Part shown: one piece after another, positions 25,350 to 33,590 of the stretch | How positions within the stretch are numbered: position 1 is the first letter of the stretch | Layout: the number at the start of each line of letters is the position of its first letter | From: Amycolatopsis saalfeldensis | GTDB taxonomy: Bacteria; Actinomycetota; Actinomycetes; Mycobacteriales; Pseudonocardiaceae | NCBI RefSeq assembly: GCF_900110575.1 | Contig: NZ_FOEF01000019.1 | Coordinates: forward strand, 62,001-126,000 | Direction of reading: 5' to 3' | DNA: 64,000 nt | The notes under the pieces: generated by a model | Seen by the model: only the letters and a program-made list of their open reading frames with translations | Told to the model about the DNA's origin: nothing | Database searches by the model: none | Translations under genes and position numbers: made by a program

Positions 25350-25477
25350 GGCGGACATCATTCCGGGCCGGGACGCCCAAGCGGGCCGGAAAGTGGCAAA
25401 CCGCTCGAAGACCAGGGTTCACCCCTACGGGTGGCGGATTTGCCTCCGCGGCGGCGGGTTCGGCATCCTGTCGCGCC

Positions 25478-25564
25478 ATGATGCCGAAACGCGTGGTTGC
25501 CGCTGTTGTGATCGCCGCCCTGGTGCTGGCCGGCGGCGGGGTCCTCGCGGGCCTGTTCCTCTGA
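25478..25564 (+). CDS. Possible 28-residue single-helix membrane peptide
   Basis: MMPKRVVAAVVIAALVLAGG continues for eight more residues, giving one basic N-terminus and one helix, then TGA. It lies 28 bases before the DUF3151 gene on the same strand. The ribosome site is weak, so this is a candidate only; short TM peptides are commonly missed. Confidence 0.35.
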   Translation: MMPKRVVAAVVIAALVLAGGGVLAGLFL

Positions 25565-25592
25565 TCCGCCGGGCAGTGGGCAGAATGGCAGC

Positions 25593-26003
25593 ATGACGCA
25601 CAACCTGCTCGGCCCCGAGCCGACCCTGCTGCCCGAGCACACCGCCGCGCAGGCCGCGCTCGACGCGGGCACCGATCCCGCCGCCGTCGCCGCCGAACAC
25701 CCCGACTTCAGCGCGGCGTGGGCCGCGCTCGCGGAGAAGGCGCTGGAGTCCGGCGAGACCGTCGCCGCCTACGCCTACGCCCGCACCGGCTACCACCGCG
25801 GCCTCGACCAGCTCCGCCGCGCGGGCTGGAAGGGCTTCGGCCCGGTGCCGTGGTCACACGCCCCGAACCAGGGGTTCCTGCGGGCGCTGGCCGTGCTCGG
25901 CCTCGCCGCCGGCCGCATCGGCGAGACCGAAGAGTACGAGCGCTGCCGCACCTTCCTCGCCGACTCCGACCCGGCCGCGGCCGAGGCGACCGGCCTGAAG
26001 TGA
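25593..26003 (+). CDS. DUF3151 family protein
   Basis: 136 residues. MTHNLLGPEPTLLPEHTAAQ at the start and YAYARTGYHRGLDQLRRAGWKG with PWSHAPNQGFLRALAVLG in the middle match, as I recall it, the actinobacterial DUF3151 family (Rv0360c in M. tuberculosis). The function is unknown. Conservation next to fba in both organisms suggests a housekeeping role. Helical, tetratricopeptide-like appearance. Confidence 0.88.
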   Translation: MTHNLLGPEPTLLPEHTAAQAALDAGTDPAAVAAEHPDFSAAWAALAEKALESGETVAAYAYARTGYHRGLDQLRRAGWKGFGPVPWSHAPNQGFLRALAVLGLAAGRIGETEEYERCRTFLADSDPAAAEATGLK

Positions 26004-26054
26004 CGGATGACCTGACGCCGTGAGGATCGGCGCCAGGTCAGAAGCAGTGAAGAA

Positions 26055-26092
26055 GCGGGCCCGGCCGCTGGGGGGAGGAGGGCCGGGCCCGC
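26055..26092. terminator. GC hairpin between DUF3151 gene and the diguanylate cyclase gene
   Basis: GCGGGCCCGGCC (26055-26066) pairs with GGCCGGGCCCGC (26081-26092), a perfect 12-bp stem. No T-run follows. The genes converge on it. Confidence 0.6.
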
Positions 26093-26098
26093 CGGCTG

Positions 26099-27385
26099 TC
26101 AGGCGACTGCCGCCAGGGCCGGTTTGGTCACCGAGCCGACCACGCGGTTGCGGCCGCTGTCCTTCGCCACATACACGGCGGCGTCGGCGGACGCCATCAC
26201 TTCCTCGATGCTGGAGCCGTCCATCGGGAAGGACGCGACGCCGATCGACGCCGTCCTCCGTTCGATCTCGACTTGTTCGCCTTCGTTGGTACGGGTCGGG
26301 ATCACCAGCTCGCTGATGCGCTGGCGGATCCGCTCGGCCGTCACGATCGCGTCCTCTTTGGAGGTCGACGGCAGCAGCGCCACGAACTCCTCGCCGCCGA
26401 ACCGGCCCACCAGGTCGTGGGCGCGCGTCTCCTGCTTGACCACCGCGGCGACGGCCTTGAGCACGTCGTCGCCCGCGAGGTGGCCGAAGGTGTCGTTGAT
26501 GTGCTTGAAGTGGTCGAGGTCGATCATCAGCGCGCCGAAGGTGCTGTGCTCGCGCTCGGCGCGGGAGATCTCGCGCTGCGCGCCGTCCTGCCAGGTGGTG
26601 GCGTTGAGCAGCTGCGTCTTCTGGTCGGTGGTGGCCAGCTCCTCGAGCCGCTTGATCAGCACCGACCGCTGCAGGATGTAGAGCGGCAGGATGACCAGCA
26701 GCGACAGCAGCGGCTCGTTGGTGAGCACCATCGTCAGCAGGCCGCCGACACACAGGATCGACGCCTCGAGGAGGTTGTCGTCCATGGTGCCGAGGCAGGA
26801 CGCGGGCGTCGCCTTCGCCGGGTTGGCCAGGTACAGGCCGAGGCCGGTCAGCGCGGTGTTCACGAGGAAGTAGCCGAGCGCGGCCGCGGCGACGGTCGCG
26901 ACACCCTGCTCGCCCGCGAGGTGGCCGGCGAGCCCGGCGCCGAACCCGGACAGGACCATCGTCGTCGCGTTGGCCGCGACGCGGTGGGCCTCACCCGCGC
27001 CGATGCCGTTCCAGCTCCGCAGGGCGAGGTAGGCGTAGAGCACGACGGCCAGCGCGGCCACGAGCTGCGGCGGCACCAGCAGCGCGGCGGGCAGCAGCCA
27101 CACCGAAGTCACGTTGATGTGCGGGCCGTGGCTCAGCATCCGGCGCTGGCGCTCGATCCGCCGCGTGACCTCGGTCTGCGCGATGGCCAGACCGGTGATC
27201 AGGGCGAACAGCCGCAGGTCGGCCATGGTGACGGAGATCAGCACAGTGCTCACGACCGTGAGCGCCGCGGCGGCGGCCATGCTCGTGAGCGTGACGGCGA
27301 TCCATCGCCGCGGGCGTGACCACAGTGCCCACCCCCGGGCGATAGTGATCAAACCTTGTCCAGACCATTCCCCCGATGTGACCAT
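26099..27385 (-). CDS. Membrane-anchored GGDEF protein, probable diguanylate cyclase
   Basis: 428 residues. Seven or so helices fill the first 250 residues as an undescribed sensor, then a GGDEF domain: LMIDLDHFKHINDTFGHLAGDDVL and the active-site variant GGEEF in RFGGEEFVALLP. This would make c-di-GMP from two GTP at the membrane. No inhibitory RxxD motif is evident five residues before GGEEF. Start ATG at 27385 has GGGGGA upstream. A single-gene unit with no c-di-GMP phosphodiesterase nearby. Confidence 0.87.
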   Translation of the reverse strand: MVTSGEWSGQGLITIARGWALWSRPRRWIAVTLTSMAAAAALTVVSTVLISVTMADLRLFALITGLAIAQTEVTRRIERQRRMLSHGPHINVTSVWLLPAALLVPPQLVAALAVVLYAYLALRSWNGIGAGEAHRVAANATTMVLSGFGAGLAGHLAGEQGVATVAAAALGYFLVNTALTGLGLYLANPAKATPASCLGTMDDNLLEASILCVGGLLTMVLTNEPLLSLLVILPLYILQRSVLIKRLEELATTDQKTQLLNATTWQDGAQREISRAEREHSTFGALMIDLDHFKHINDTFGHLAGDDVLKAVAAVVKQETRAHDLVGRFGGEEFVALLPSTSKEDAIVTAERIRQRISELVIPTRTNEGEQVEIERRTASIGVASFPMDGSSIEEVMASADAAVYVAKDSGRNRVVGSVTKPALAAVA

Positions 27386-27580
27386 TTTTCCCCCATGCTC
27401 TTGCGCGGCTGTCCGGTGACAACTTCCTCACTGACAGTTTCAGACCGTTTGCCGCCTGTCCACAAGAGCCTTAGGTGTGTACATTTTTCCCGAACACGCC
27501 GAAGGAAGGGTGACCAGCTATGCGCAGCAAGGACCAGTGACCGCGTAGCAGCACCGTAAGGTCGCGCAGGTCAAAGCCCA

Positions 27581-27611
27581 CGCGCGGAACATGTCATGCA
27601 TGTTCGGCGCG
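27581..27611. repeat. Inverted repeat over the end of the MFS gene
   Basis: Arms 27581-27593 and 27599-27611 pair with one mismatch, enclosing 5 bases. The inner GAACATG/CATGTTC is perfect. It contains the stop codon of the MFS gene at 27594. It may terminate transcription, though there is no T-run. The gap 27386-27580 holds no convincing gene. Confidence 0.55.
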
Positions 27612-28853
27612 TGTGGCTTCCCTACCTGTGCCCTCTTCGGTCCCCCCGGACAACGCCCGCTGCCACATCAGCGTTAGCGGAATCGTAATCAACAGGCCCA
27701 CCACGCCGAAGATGCCGACCGTCGTCTGTGCGGTCAGGTGATCGGCGAGTACTCCGCCGATCAGGGGAACTACGCCCATGGTCGTGGTCAGGCCGGTGTT
27801 GGACAGGCCCATCGTCAGCGCCCGGGTGTCGTCCGGCACCGCGACGGTCAGCGAGGCGGTCGCCTGCAGCAGCGCGATCGTGCCGAACCCGCCGGAGACC
27901 ACGAACAGGACGATCGACCAGACCGGCCCCGGCTGCAGGAAGCACAGCAGCAGCGGGATCGCGGCGAGGGCCGTCATCGGCCCGATCAGCTTCGGCCGCA
28001 CGTGAGCCGGGACCCAGCGCGTGTAGGCGAAGGTGAAGATCACGCTGCCCACCGGGTCGGCGGCGAGCAGCAGGCCGATCACGGACGGGCCGCCGCCGGA
28101 CGAAGCGACGTACGGCGCCGCGATGCCCTCGTACACCGGCATCAGCCCGGCCAGCCAGGTGAACAGCATCAGCGAGCGCAGCGCCGACGTCGCGAAGGCG
28201 ATCTTGCTGCCCGTGCCGAGTGAAGAGAAGAACGGCTTGCGCTTCTCGGTGCTGGTGGCGGCCGGGCGAGCCTTCACGCCGAAGCGCACGAACGTGGCCG
28301 ACAGCAGGAATGTCGCGGCGTCCATCACCAGCGCCAGCCGCGGGTCGAGCGCGAGCAGCAGCGCGCCGCCGCCGGCGAAGCCGAGCAGCTGGGCCGACTG
28401 CACCGTCATGCTGCGGATGCCCATGCCGACCACGAACCGGTCGCCCTCCAGCACCTGCGGCAGCAGTGCGAGCTGGGACGCCTTGAACGGCGGGTTCAGC
28501 AGTGAGACGCAGCCGACCAGGATGCACAGCGCCCAGAACGGCAGCCCGGGGATCGCGACGAGCAGGATCAGCACGGCGCGCATCAGGTCGACCGTCACCA
28601 TCACCGACCGCCGCGAGAAGCGGTCGGCGATGCCGGTCAGGAAGATGCCGCCCAGCAGCGACGGGAAGAACGTGAGCGCGTAGGTGAGGCCGGTCAGGGT
28701 GGCGGAGCCGGTGTTGGCGTAGACGAGCACGGAGAGGGCGACGCGGGCCAGCTGGTCGCCGGCTATCGACAGCAGTTCGCCGAACCACATGGCGCGGAAC
28801 TCGGCGACTCCGAACACCTCGCGGAACGTGACCCGTTCCGGTGCTGCCGTCAT
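27594..28853 (-). CDS. MFS transporter (EntS/MFS_3-like)
   Basis: 419 residues from the ATG at 28853, which has GGGGAG seven bases upstream; the frame continues to 28892. Twelve predicted helices, with the family opening VFRAMWFGELLSIAGDQLARVA-type (FRAMWFGELLSIAGDQLARV) and ADRFSRRSVMVTVDLMRA as motif A. Relatives export siderophores or small metabolites. It is divergent from the FAD/NAD(P)-binding gene at 29171, with a 317-base gap between. Confidence 0.85.
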   Translation of the reverse strand: MTAAPERVTFREVFGVAEFRAMWFGELLSIAGDQLARVALSVLVYANTGSATLTGLTYALTFFPSLLGGIFLTGIADRFSRRSVMVTVDLMRAVLILLVAIPGLPFWALCILVGCVSLLNPPFKASQLALLPQVLEGDRFVVGMGIRSMTVQSAQLLGFAGGGALLLALDPRLALVMDAATFLLSATFVRFGVKARPAATSTEKRKPFFSSLGTGSKIAFATSALRSLMLFTWLAGLMPVYEGIAAPYVASSGGGPSVIGLLLAADPVGSVIFTFAYTRWVPAHVRPKLIGPMTALAAIPLLLCFLQPGPVWSIVLFVVSGGFGTIALLQATASLTVAVPDDTRALTMGLSNTGLTTTMGVVPLIGGVLADHLTAQTTVGIFGVVGLLITIPLTLMWQRALSGGTEEGTGREATRAEHA

Positions 28854-29170
28854 GCGTGTTCTCCCCGACATCGTGTGCAGACCGTGCCGCACTGGTGATC
28901 AGTCGGTGACCTTAGGACCCACTGGTCACGGCCCGATCACAAAACGTGAGTTACCAAGGTCAGTGTCTCGTGACTGTTGGTGAATCTCTAGGTTCTTTCG
29001 CCGGTATCCAACGGGTCGCAGACAATTCTCCGGGTGTCCAGACGATAGCGCTCCGCACCGACACGATCACGACCAAGCCGGGTTTGTGGTTTGTGCCACA
29101 CCGGTTGACCAGTGCGTCCGCACTCTGGGACCGGGTCCCTCCGGCCCTGGCCGCGCGTACCTTCGATCGA
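28854..29170. other. Divergent intergenic region with a possible operator
   Basis: 317 bases with no gene that I can support. It contains GTGACC (28906-28911) and GGTCAC (28924-28929), 6-base arms 12 bases apart, just upstream of the MFS gene. The plus-strand open frame reading through it lacks a start signal. Promoters for both directions must lie here. Confidence 0.4.
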
Positions 29171-31114
29171 GTGACCGATCTCGCGACGTTCACGCTCGCC
29201 ATCGTGGGCGCCGGACCTCGTGGGGCCGGCGTCCTGGAGCGGCTGTCCGCCAACGCCCCCGAGCTGCTGACCGGCAGGCGGCGCCTCGTCGTCCACCTGA
29301 TCGACCCGTTCCCGCCGGGCGCGGGCCGGGTCTGGCGGTACGAGCAGTCGCCGCTGCTGCGGATGAACTCGATGCCCGAGGACGTCACCGTGTTCACCGA
29401 CGAAAGCGTGTTGATCGAGGGCCCGGTGGTGCCCGGCCCGTCGCTGATCGAGTGGGTGCGGCAGGTGCGTGAGGGCCGCATCGGCTGGGACGTGCCGGAC
29501 GGCCTGCGTGAAGAACTCGACTCGCTCGCGGCCACGGACTTCCCCACCCGGCAGCTGCAGAGCCTGTACCTGACCTGGTTCTACCGGAAGGTGGTCGCCG
29601 AGCTGCCGCCCGGGATCGAGGTGGTGGAGCACCGGGCCACGGCCGTGCACGTCGAAGACGGGGCGCCGCAACGGGTGTGGCTGGCCGGCGTCGAGGAGCC
29701 GGTGTTCGCGGACGCCGTGGTGTTCACCGTCGGCCACCTCGACGCGCGGCCGGACCCGGCGGAGCGGGTGCTGCAGGACTTCGCCGAGCGCCACGAGCTG
29801 GCCTATTACCCGGCCGGCTACACCGCCGACGTCGACTACTCCGCCGTGCCGCCGGGTGAGCCCGTGCTGGTGCGCGGGTTCGGGCTCGCGTTCGTCGACC
29901 TCATGCTGCTGCTCACGGAGGGCCGCGGCGGCCGGTTCGAGGAGCTGCCGGGCGGCGGCCTGCGCTACCACCCGAGCGGCGCGGAGCCGGTGCTGCACGT
30001 CGGCTCGCGGCGCGGCGTGCCGTACCACGCGAAGACGGGCTACCGGCTGCGCGGGAAACCGTTGCAGCTGCCCAGGTTCTTCGACTCGTACGCGATCGGG
30101 AAGCTCTGCGAGCGCCCCGGCCCGATCGACTTCCGCGCGGACGTGTGGCCGCTGATCGCGAAGGAGCTCGCCTGGGCGTACTACACCGAGCTGTTCACCG
30201 GCCACCCCGACCGGGTGCGGATGGACTTCGCGGTGTTCGCGGACGCCTTCGCGGACACCGGCTGGGGAACGTCCGAAATGGACGAACTGGTGCTCGCCGC
30301 CGTGCCGGGCGCCGAAGACCGGCTCGACCTGGAGAAGCTGGACCGCCCGCTGGCCGGGCAGCACTTCGATTCGGCGGAGGAGTTCGGCAAGGTCGTGCGC
30401 GAGTACGTGGAGGCCGATCTGGCGCGGCGCGCGGATGTCCGCCACAGCGCGGACCTCGGCGCGTTCATGGCCCTGCTTTCGGTGGTCGGCCAGCTGCCCG
30501 CGCTGCTGTACACCGGCCGCCTGTCGGCGACCTCGCAGGTGTCCGAAATGGACGGATGGTTCCACGGCTTCTTTTCCTATTACGCCAGCGGCCCGCCACC
30601 GCGTCGCCTGGAGGAGCTGCTGGCACTGGCCGACGCCGGGCTGATCTCCTTCCTGGGCGCGGAAACGCTCGTCACGGCCGACGAGGAGGCGGGGGTGTTC
30701 ACGGCGTCCGGTGCGAGCTTCCCGGAGACCGTGACGGCCCGGACGCTGATCGAGGCCCGCCTGCCGGAGCCGAGCATCCGCCGCGCCGCCGACGAGCTGC
30801 TGCGGCAGATGCACGCCGAGGGCATCATGGCCGAGGAGACGGTGCCCGACCCCTCCGGCGACCACCTGCCGTCCGGCCGCATCGCCACGCGCATCGGGGA
30901 CTCACGCCTGCTCGACGCGGCGGGCTCGGCGCACCCGTACCGGTTCGCGATGGGGCCGCACACCAGCATCCGCTCGGCCGCCGCGTTCACCCGTCCACGG
31001 ACGAACGCCATTTCGTTCCGCCAGAACGACGCGCTGGCCCGGGAGATCCTGAAGCTGGTGAGTGTTCGTGACGGTTCCAACCGTCACGAACACCCACGAG
31101 CCGGTTGTCACTAG
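29171..31114 (+). CDS. FAD/NAD(P)-binding protein (NAD_binding_9 type)
   Basis: 647 residues from the GTG at 29171. The Rossmann motif FTLAIVGAGPRGAGVLERL is followed by VVHLIDPFPPGAGRVWRYEQ and LLRMNSMPEDVTVF, the pattern of the FAD-NAD(P)-binding family related to ornithine/lysine N-monooxygenases. A second nucleotide region is VLVRGFGLAFVDLMLLLTEGRGG. Specific role unknown. The last about 18 codons are occupied by a perfect hairpin (31062-31093), so the natural C-terminus may have been altered. Its TAG overlaps the TAG of the converging GH18 gene. Confidence 0.82.
   Translation: MTDLATFTLAIVGAGPRGAGVLERLSANAPELLTGRRRLVVHLIDPFPPGAGRVWRYEQSPLLRMNSMPEDVTVFTDESVLIEGPVVPGPSLIEWVRQVREGRIGWDVPDGLREELDSLAATDFPTRQLQSLYLTWFYRKVVAELPPGIEVVEHRATAVHVEDGAPQRVWLAGVEEPVFADAVVFTVGHLDARPDPAERVLQDFAERHELAYYPAGYTADVDYSAVPPGEPVLVRGFGLAFVDLMLLLTEGRGGRFEELPGGGLRYHPSGAEPVLHVGSRRGVPYHAKTGYRLRGKPLQLPRFFDSYAIGKLCERPGPIDFRADVWPLIAKELAWAYYTELFTGHPDRVRMDFAVFADAFADTGWGTSEMDELVLAAVPGAEDRLDLEKLDRPLAGQHFDSAEEFGKVVREYVEADLARRADVRHSADLGAFMALLSVVGQLPALLYTGRLSATSQVSEMDGWFHGFFSYYASGPPPRRLEELLALADAGLISFLGAETLVTADEEAGVFTASGASFPETVTARTLIEARLPEPSIRRAADELLRQMHAEGIMAEETVPDPSGDHLPSGRIATRIGDSRLLDAAGSAHPYRFAMGPHTSIRSAAAFTRPRTNAISFRQNDALAREILKLVSVRDGSNRHEHPRAGCH
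31062..31093. repeat. Perfect 13-bp hairpin inside the 3' end of a coding sequence
   Basis: GTGTTCGTGACGG (31062-31074) and CCGTCACGAACAC (31081-31093), 6-base loop. It lies inside the last codons of the FAD/NAD(P)-binding gene, and 18 bases from the shared CTAG stop. It can act as a terminator for both genes or be an inserted palindromic element. Confidence 0.75.
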
Positions 31115-32010
31115 GCCTTCACCGTCGGGGCGATCTGCTGCGCCCACTGCCACGGCGCGCCCGTGCCGCCGGGCAGCGAGTTGAAGTACTCCCAGCCGTC
31201 GATGCCGCCGAAGTCCGGGTACTTCCGCACCAGGCTGCCGACGGTCGACTGCAGCGTCGGCATGTCGACGTAACCACTGCAGTTGGCCGGGTTCGTCACG
31301 GTCCCCGCGACGACCTTGCTCGCCGGGACCACCCCGCGGCCGATGATGCCATCGTAGCCGCTGGTGTCCTGCAGCGAGCCCCAGCCGCAGTAGAACTGCG
31401 TGTTGAACCAGGAGATCTGCGCGCCACGGTCGCGGTAGAGCTGGTCGTAGTCCATCCCGGACAGCCCGCCGCCGCCGCTCAGCTCGGTCGCCACCGGCGC
31501 GAGCGTGATCAGGAAGTCCGCGCCGAAGTCCGCGCGCAGGGCGTCGATCAGGCGGTTCATCGCCGCGTTGGACATGTGCTCCTCGACGTCGAGGTCGATG
31601 CCCGACAGCGAGTAGTCCTGGATCAGCTTGCGCAGCACCGGGTAGTAGGTGTCGAAGTCGTTCTCGAGCTTCTGGAAGCTGCCCTGCGCCGCGCCGCCGA
31701 CGAAGGCGAGCGTGTGCACGCCCTGGCTGCGGAGCGTGCCCAGGTCCTGCCACATCTGCGTGAACTTGGCCGCGTCCGGCGGGTCGTCGTTGAGGTGCAC
31801 GACGCCGCCGTCGTTGAGGTGGATCGCGCCGACGACCACGTCGGTCACGCCGGAGTTGTTCTGCGTCAGCGCCAGCGGCGAGACGTAGGTGCTGCCGTCG
31901 TAGATGGTCTGGTAGTAAACGATCACTCTGCGCCCGGTGGCAGCCGAAGCCGGCACCGCACCGAAAAGCACCAGGAGCACGGCCAGGCCGGCCGCAGCGA
32001 TCTTCTTCAT
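31111..32010 (-). CDS. Secreted glycoside hydrolase family 18 protein (chitinase/endo-GlcNAcase-like)
   Basis: 299 residues from the ATG at 32010; signal peptide MKKIAAAGLAVLLVLFGAVP with cleavage after ASA (about 24). The GH18 active-site line is SGIDLDVEEH with D139, D141 and E143, so D-x-D-x-E is complete, although the leading Asp of the usual D-x-x-D-x-D-x-E is Ser. It would cleave GlcNAc-containing polymers such as chitin outside the cell. A DasR-type operator overlaps the start codon, tying it to nagA. An alternative start at 32022 (MVWTM) lies within the operator. Confidence 0.85.
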   Translation of the reverse strand: MKKIAAAGLAVLLVLFGAVPASAATGRRVIVYYQTIYDGSTYVSPLALTQNNSGVTDVVVGAIHLNDGGVVHLNDDPPDAAKFTQMWQDLGTLRSQGVHTLAFVGGAAQGSFQKLENDFDTYYPVLRKLIQDYSLSGIDLDVEEHMSNAAMNRLIDALRADFGADFLITLAPVATELSGGGGLSGMDYDQLYRDRGAQISWFNTQFYCGWGSLQDTSGYDGIIGRGVVPASKVVAGTVTNPANCSGYVDMPTLQSTVGSLVRKYPDFGGIDGWEYFNSLPGGTGAPWQWAQQIAPTVKA

Positions 32011-32022
32011 GGTCCAGACCAT
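32009..32022. promoter_or_regulatory. DasR-type operator (dre) on the GH18 start codon
   Basis: ATGGTCCAGACCAT on the plus strand (the same word with TG centre on the minus strand). The core TGGTC-nn-GACCA is intact on both arms. It covers the likely initiation codon at 32008-32010. Together with the nagA site this fits DasR control of chitin use. Confidence 0.75.
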
Positions 32023-32089
32023 AGGTTCGCCGGCGGGTCCGCGGTACCACCGTCGGTAGGGCACCGCAGCCCGCCGGTGAAAACGCAGG

Positions 32090-32728
32090 TCAGCAGCGGC
32101 CGAGCATGTCGGTCAGCGCGGACTTCTCGGCGGTGTTCACGGTGAGGTCGAACTTCGCCTTCACGGCCACCCACATCTCCGCGTAGGTGCACCAGTAGCT
32201 GGTCAGCGGCGGCTTCCACTGGTCGGGCGACTTGTCGCCCTTCTGCTGGTTCACGTTGTCGGTGACGGCGATCAGCTGCGGGTCGGTCAGGTCGTTGGCG
32301 TAGGCCTGCCGCTGCGCCGTGGTCCAGGCCGAGGCGCCGGTGCGCCAGGCGTCGGCCAGCGGGACGACGTGGTCGATGTCCACATCGGACGCCGCGGTCC
32401 AGGTCGCGCCGTCGTAGGGCGAGAACCAGCTGCCGGAGGTGGGCGCGCAGTCGGAGCCGGTCTTCACGTTGGTGCCGTCGCGCTTGAGCACGACCTCGCG
32501 GGTGTTGCAGCTGTTGCCCTGGTCGATCCAGTGCGGGAACTTGTCCCGGCTGTAGCCGTCCAGCGAGCCGTCGGCCTTCACGGTCAGCCCGGCCAGGTCG
32601 CTCTTGGCCGTCGCCGCCGACGGGATGCCGGGCGGGGTCGCGCCGGCGACGCCGACCACGGTCGCGGAGAGGACGGCGGCGCTGGCCAGGATGGTCAAGG
32701 AGTTGCGAACAGCACGCGTTGTGGGCAT
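32090..32728 (-). CDS. Secreted HNH nuclease family protein (DUF1524/GmrSD C-terminal type)
   Basis: 212 residues with a signal peptide ending GVAGA at about 30. The DUF1524 active-site motif is DVDIDHVVPLADAWRTGA (D119-H120) followed by NVNQQKGDKSPDQWKPP, which holds the Asn and Lys/Asp part of the HNH fold. Secreted members of this kind in actinomycetes degrade extracellular DNA. It sits directly upstream of the GH18 gene on the same strand (79-base gap), so both could be scavenging enzymes. Confidence 0.88.
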   Translation of the reverse strand: MPTTRAVRNSLTILASAAVLSATVVGVAGATPPGIPSAATAKSDLAGLTVKADGSLDGYSRDKFPHWIDQGNSCNTREVVLKRDGTNVKTGSDCAPTSGSWFSPYDGATWTAASDVDIDHVVPLADAWRTGASAWTTAQRQAYANDLTDPQLIAVTDNVNQQKGDKSPDQWKPPLTSYWCTYAEMWVAVKAKFDLTVNTAEKSALTDMLGRC

Positions 32729-32837
32729 ATTGCTGCCTCCGAGTCAGGTGTGGGGACGGATTCACCCTTAACCACGGAAGTGGCATTTGCAACACCTGTG
32801 GGTGACGTGTAACAAACCTTTACGAGACGGTCCGTGT

Positions 32838-33515
32838 TCACGTTCCGGCTGGTCGCACCAGTCGCAGGTCCTCGATGTGGCGGTACCAGGTCCATTTCGT
32901 CACTTCACGCGGATGGCGGACACCGTCGCTGACCAGCGACGTCGGGTGGCAGCCGAGCTGGAACGCGCGCCCGCGCAGGGTCGTGGACCGTTTGACGAGC
33001 TTGCCGCGGGTGACGCGCGCGGCGATGCCGGCGGCGTCGGGCGAGACCTCGATCGTGGCCGCCGTGCCGTCGAAGGCGACCGTTTCGTCGCAGTAACCCT
33101 GTCCGTGGACGTCTCGCAGGGTCGCCCGGCCGACGAGCACCCCGCCGTTGTCCTCGCGCACGAGGGGGACCGCCGCGTCCTCGCCCGTCAGCGCGAGTTC
33201 GAGGGCCTCGGCCGGGTCCGCGGGCAGCCGCCAGAGCGCGGCGACGGCCGAATCGGCGGCCGAAGGCACGAAGCCGACCGACACGCCGGAGACGCGGTCC
33301 TTCCGCAGCAGCCGCAGCACCACGGCGGCCAGGTCCGCGTCCGTCCCCAAGATCACCAGCCGGTCGTGTTCACCCAGCAAGGGATCGATTTCCGCCTTGC
33401 CAGGGCGGCTCGGGACGCGGATCATGGGCGCGTCGCCGCCGTCGGCGAAAGTGTGCTGATCCGCACCGCAGGCCACCACGATTCCGCGCACCCCGGCGAC
33501 CTCCGTTACAGTCAT
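32838..33515 (-). CDS. Conserved hypothetical protein next to purA (Rv0358-like)
   Basis: 225 residues from the ATG at 33515. RGIVVACGADQHTFADGG at the start, LVILGTDADLAAVVLRLLRKDRVSGVSVGFVP in pieces, then VTRGKLVKRSTTLRGRAFQLGC and the closing TKWTWYRHIEDLRLVRP. The layout resembles diacylglycerol-kinase-like catalytic folds, with low confidence. It is divergent from purA (75-base gap), the arrangement I recall for Rv0358 and Rv0357c. The minus-strand frame continues beyond 33515 across purA only as an antisense artefact. Confidence 0.82.
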   Translation of the reverse strand: MTVTEVAGVRGIVVACGADQHTFADGGDAPMIRVPSRPGKAEIDPLLGEHDRLVILGTDADLAAVVLRLLRKDRVSGVSVGFVPSAADSAVAALWRLPADPAEALELALTGEDAAVPLVREDNGGVLVGRATLRDVHGQGYCDETVAFDGTAATIEVSPDAAGIAARVTRGKLVKRSTTLRGRAFQLGCHPTSLVSDGVRHPREVTKWTWYRHIEDLRLVRPAGT

Positions 33516-33590
33516 GCACCGGCATTTACCAGCGCCACCCGTGTCCCACCGGGGACACTTTTCCCTGTTGCCGAACACCTGGAGTGTCAC

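Noticed and set aside
27357..27370. A third DasR-like site (TGGTCTGGACAA, minus strand)
   Set aside because: Two mismatches to the core, one of them in an arm, and it falls within the coding start of the GGDEF gene, unlike the nagA and GH18 sites.
27520..27540. Six-codon ORF (MRSKDQ) after GAAGGAAGG upstream of nothing obvious
   Set aside because: Could be a leader peptide but there is no following gene on that strand and no attenuator; treated as chance.
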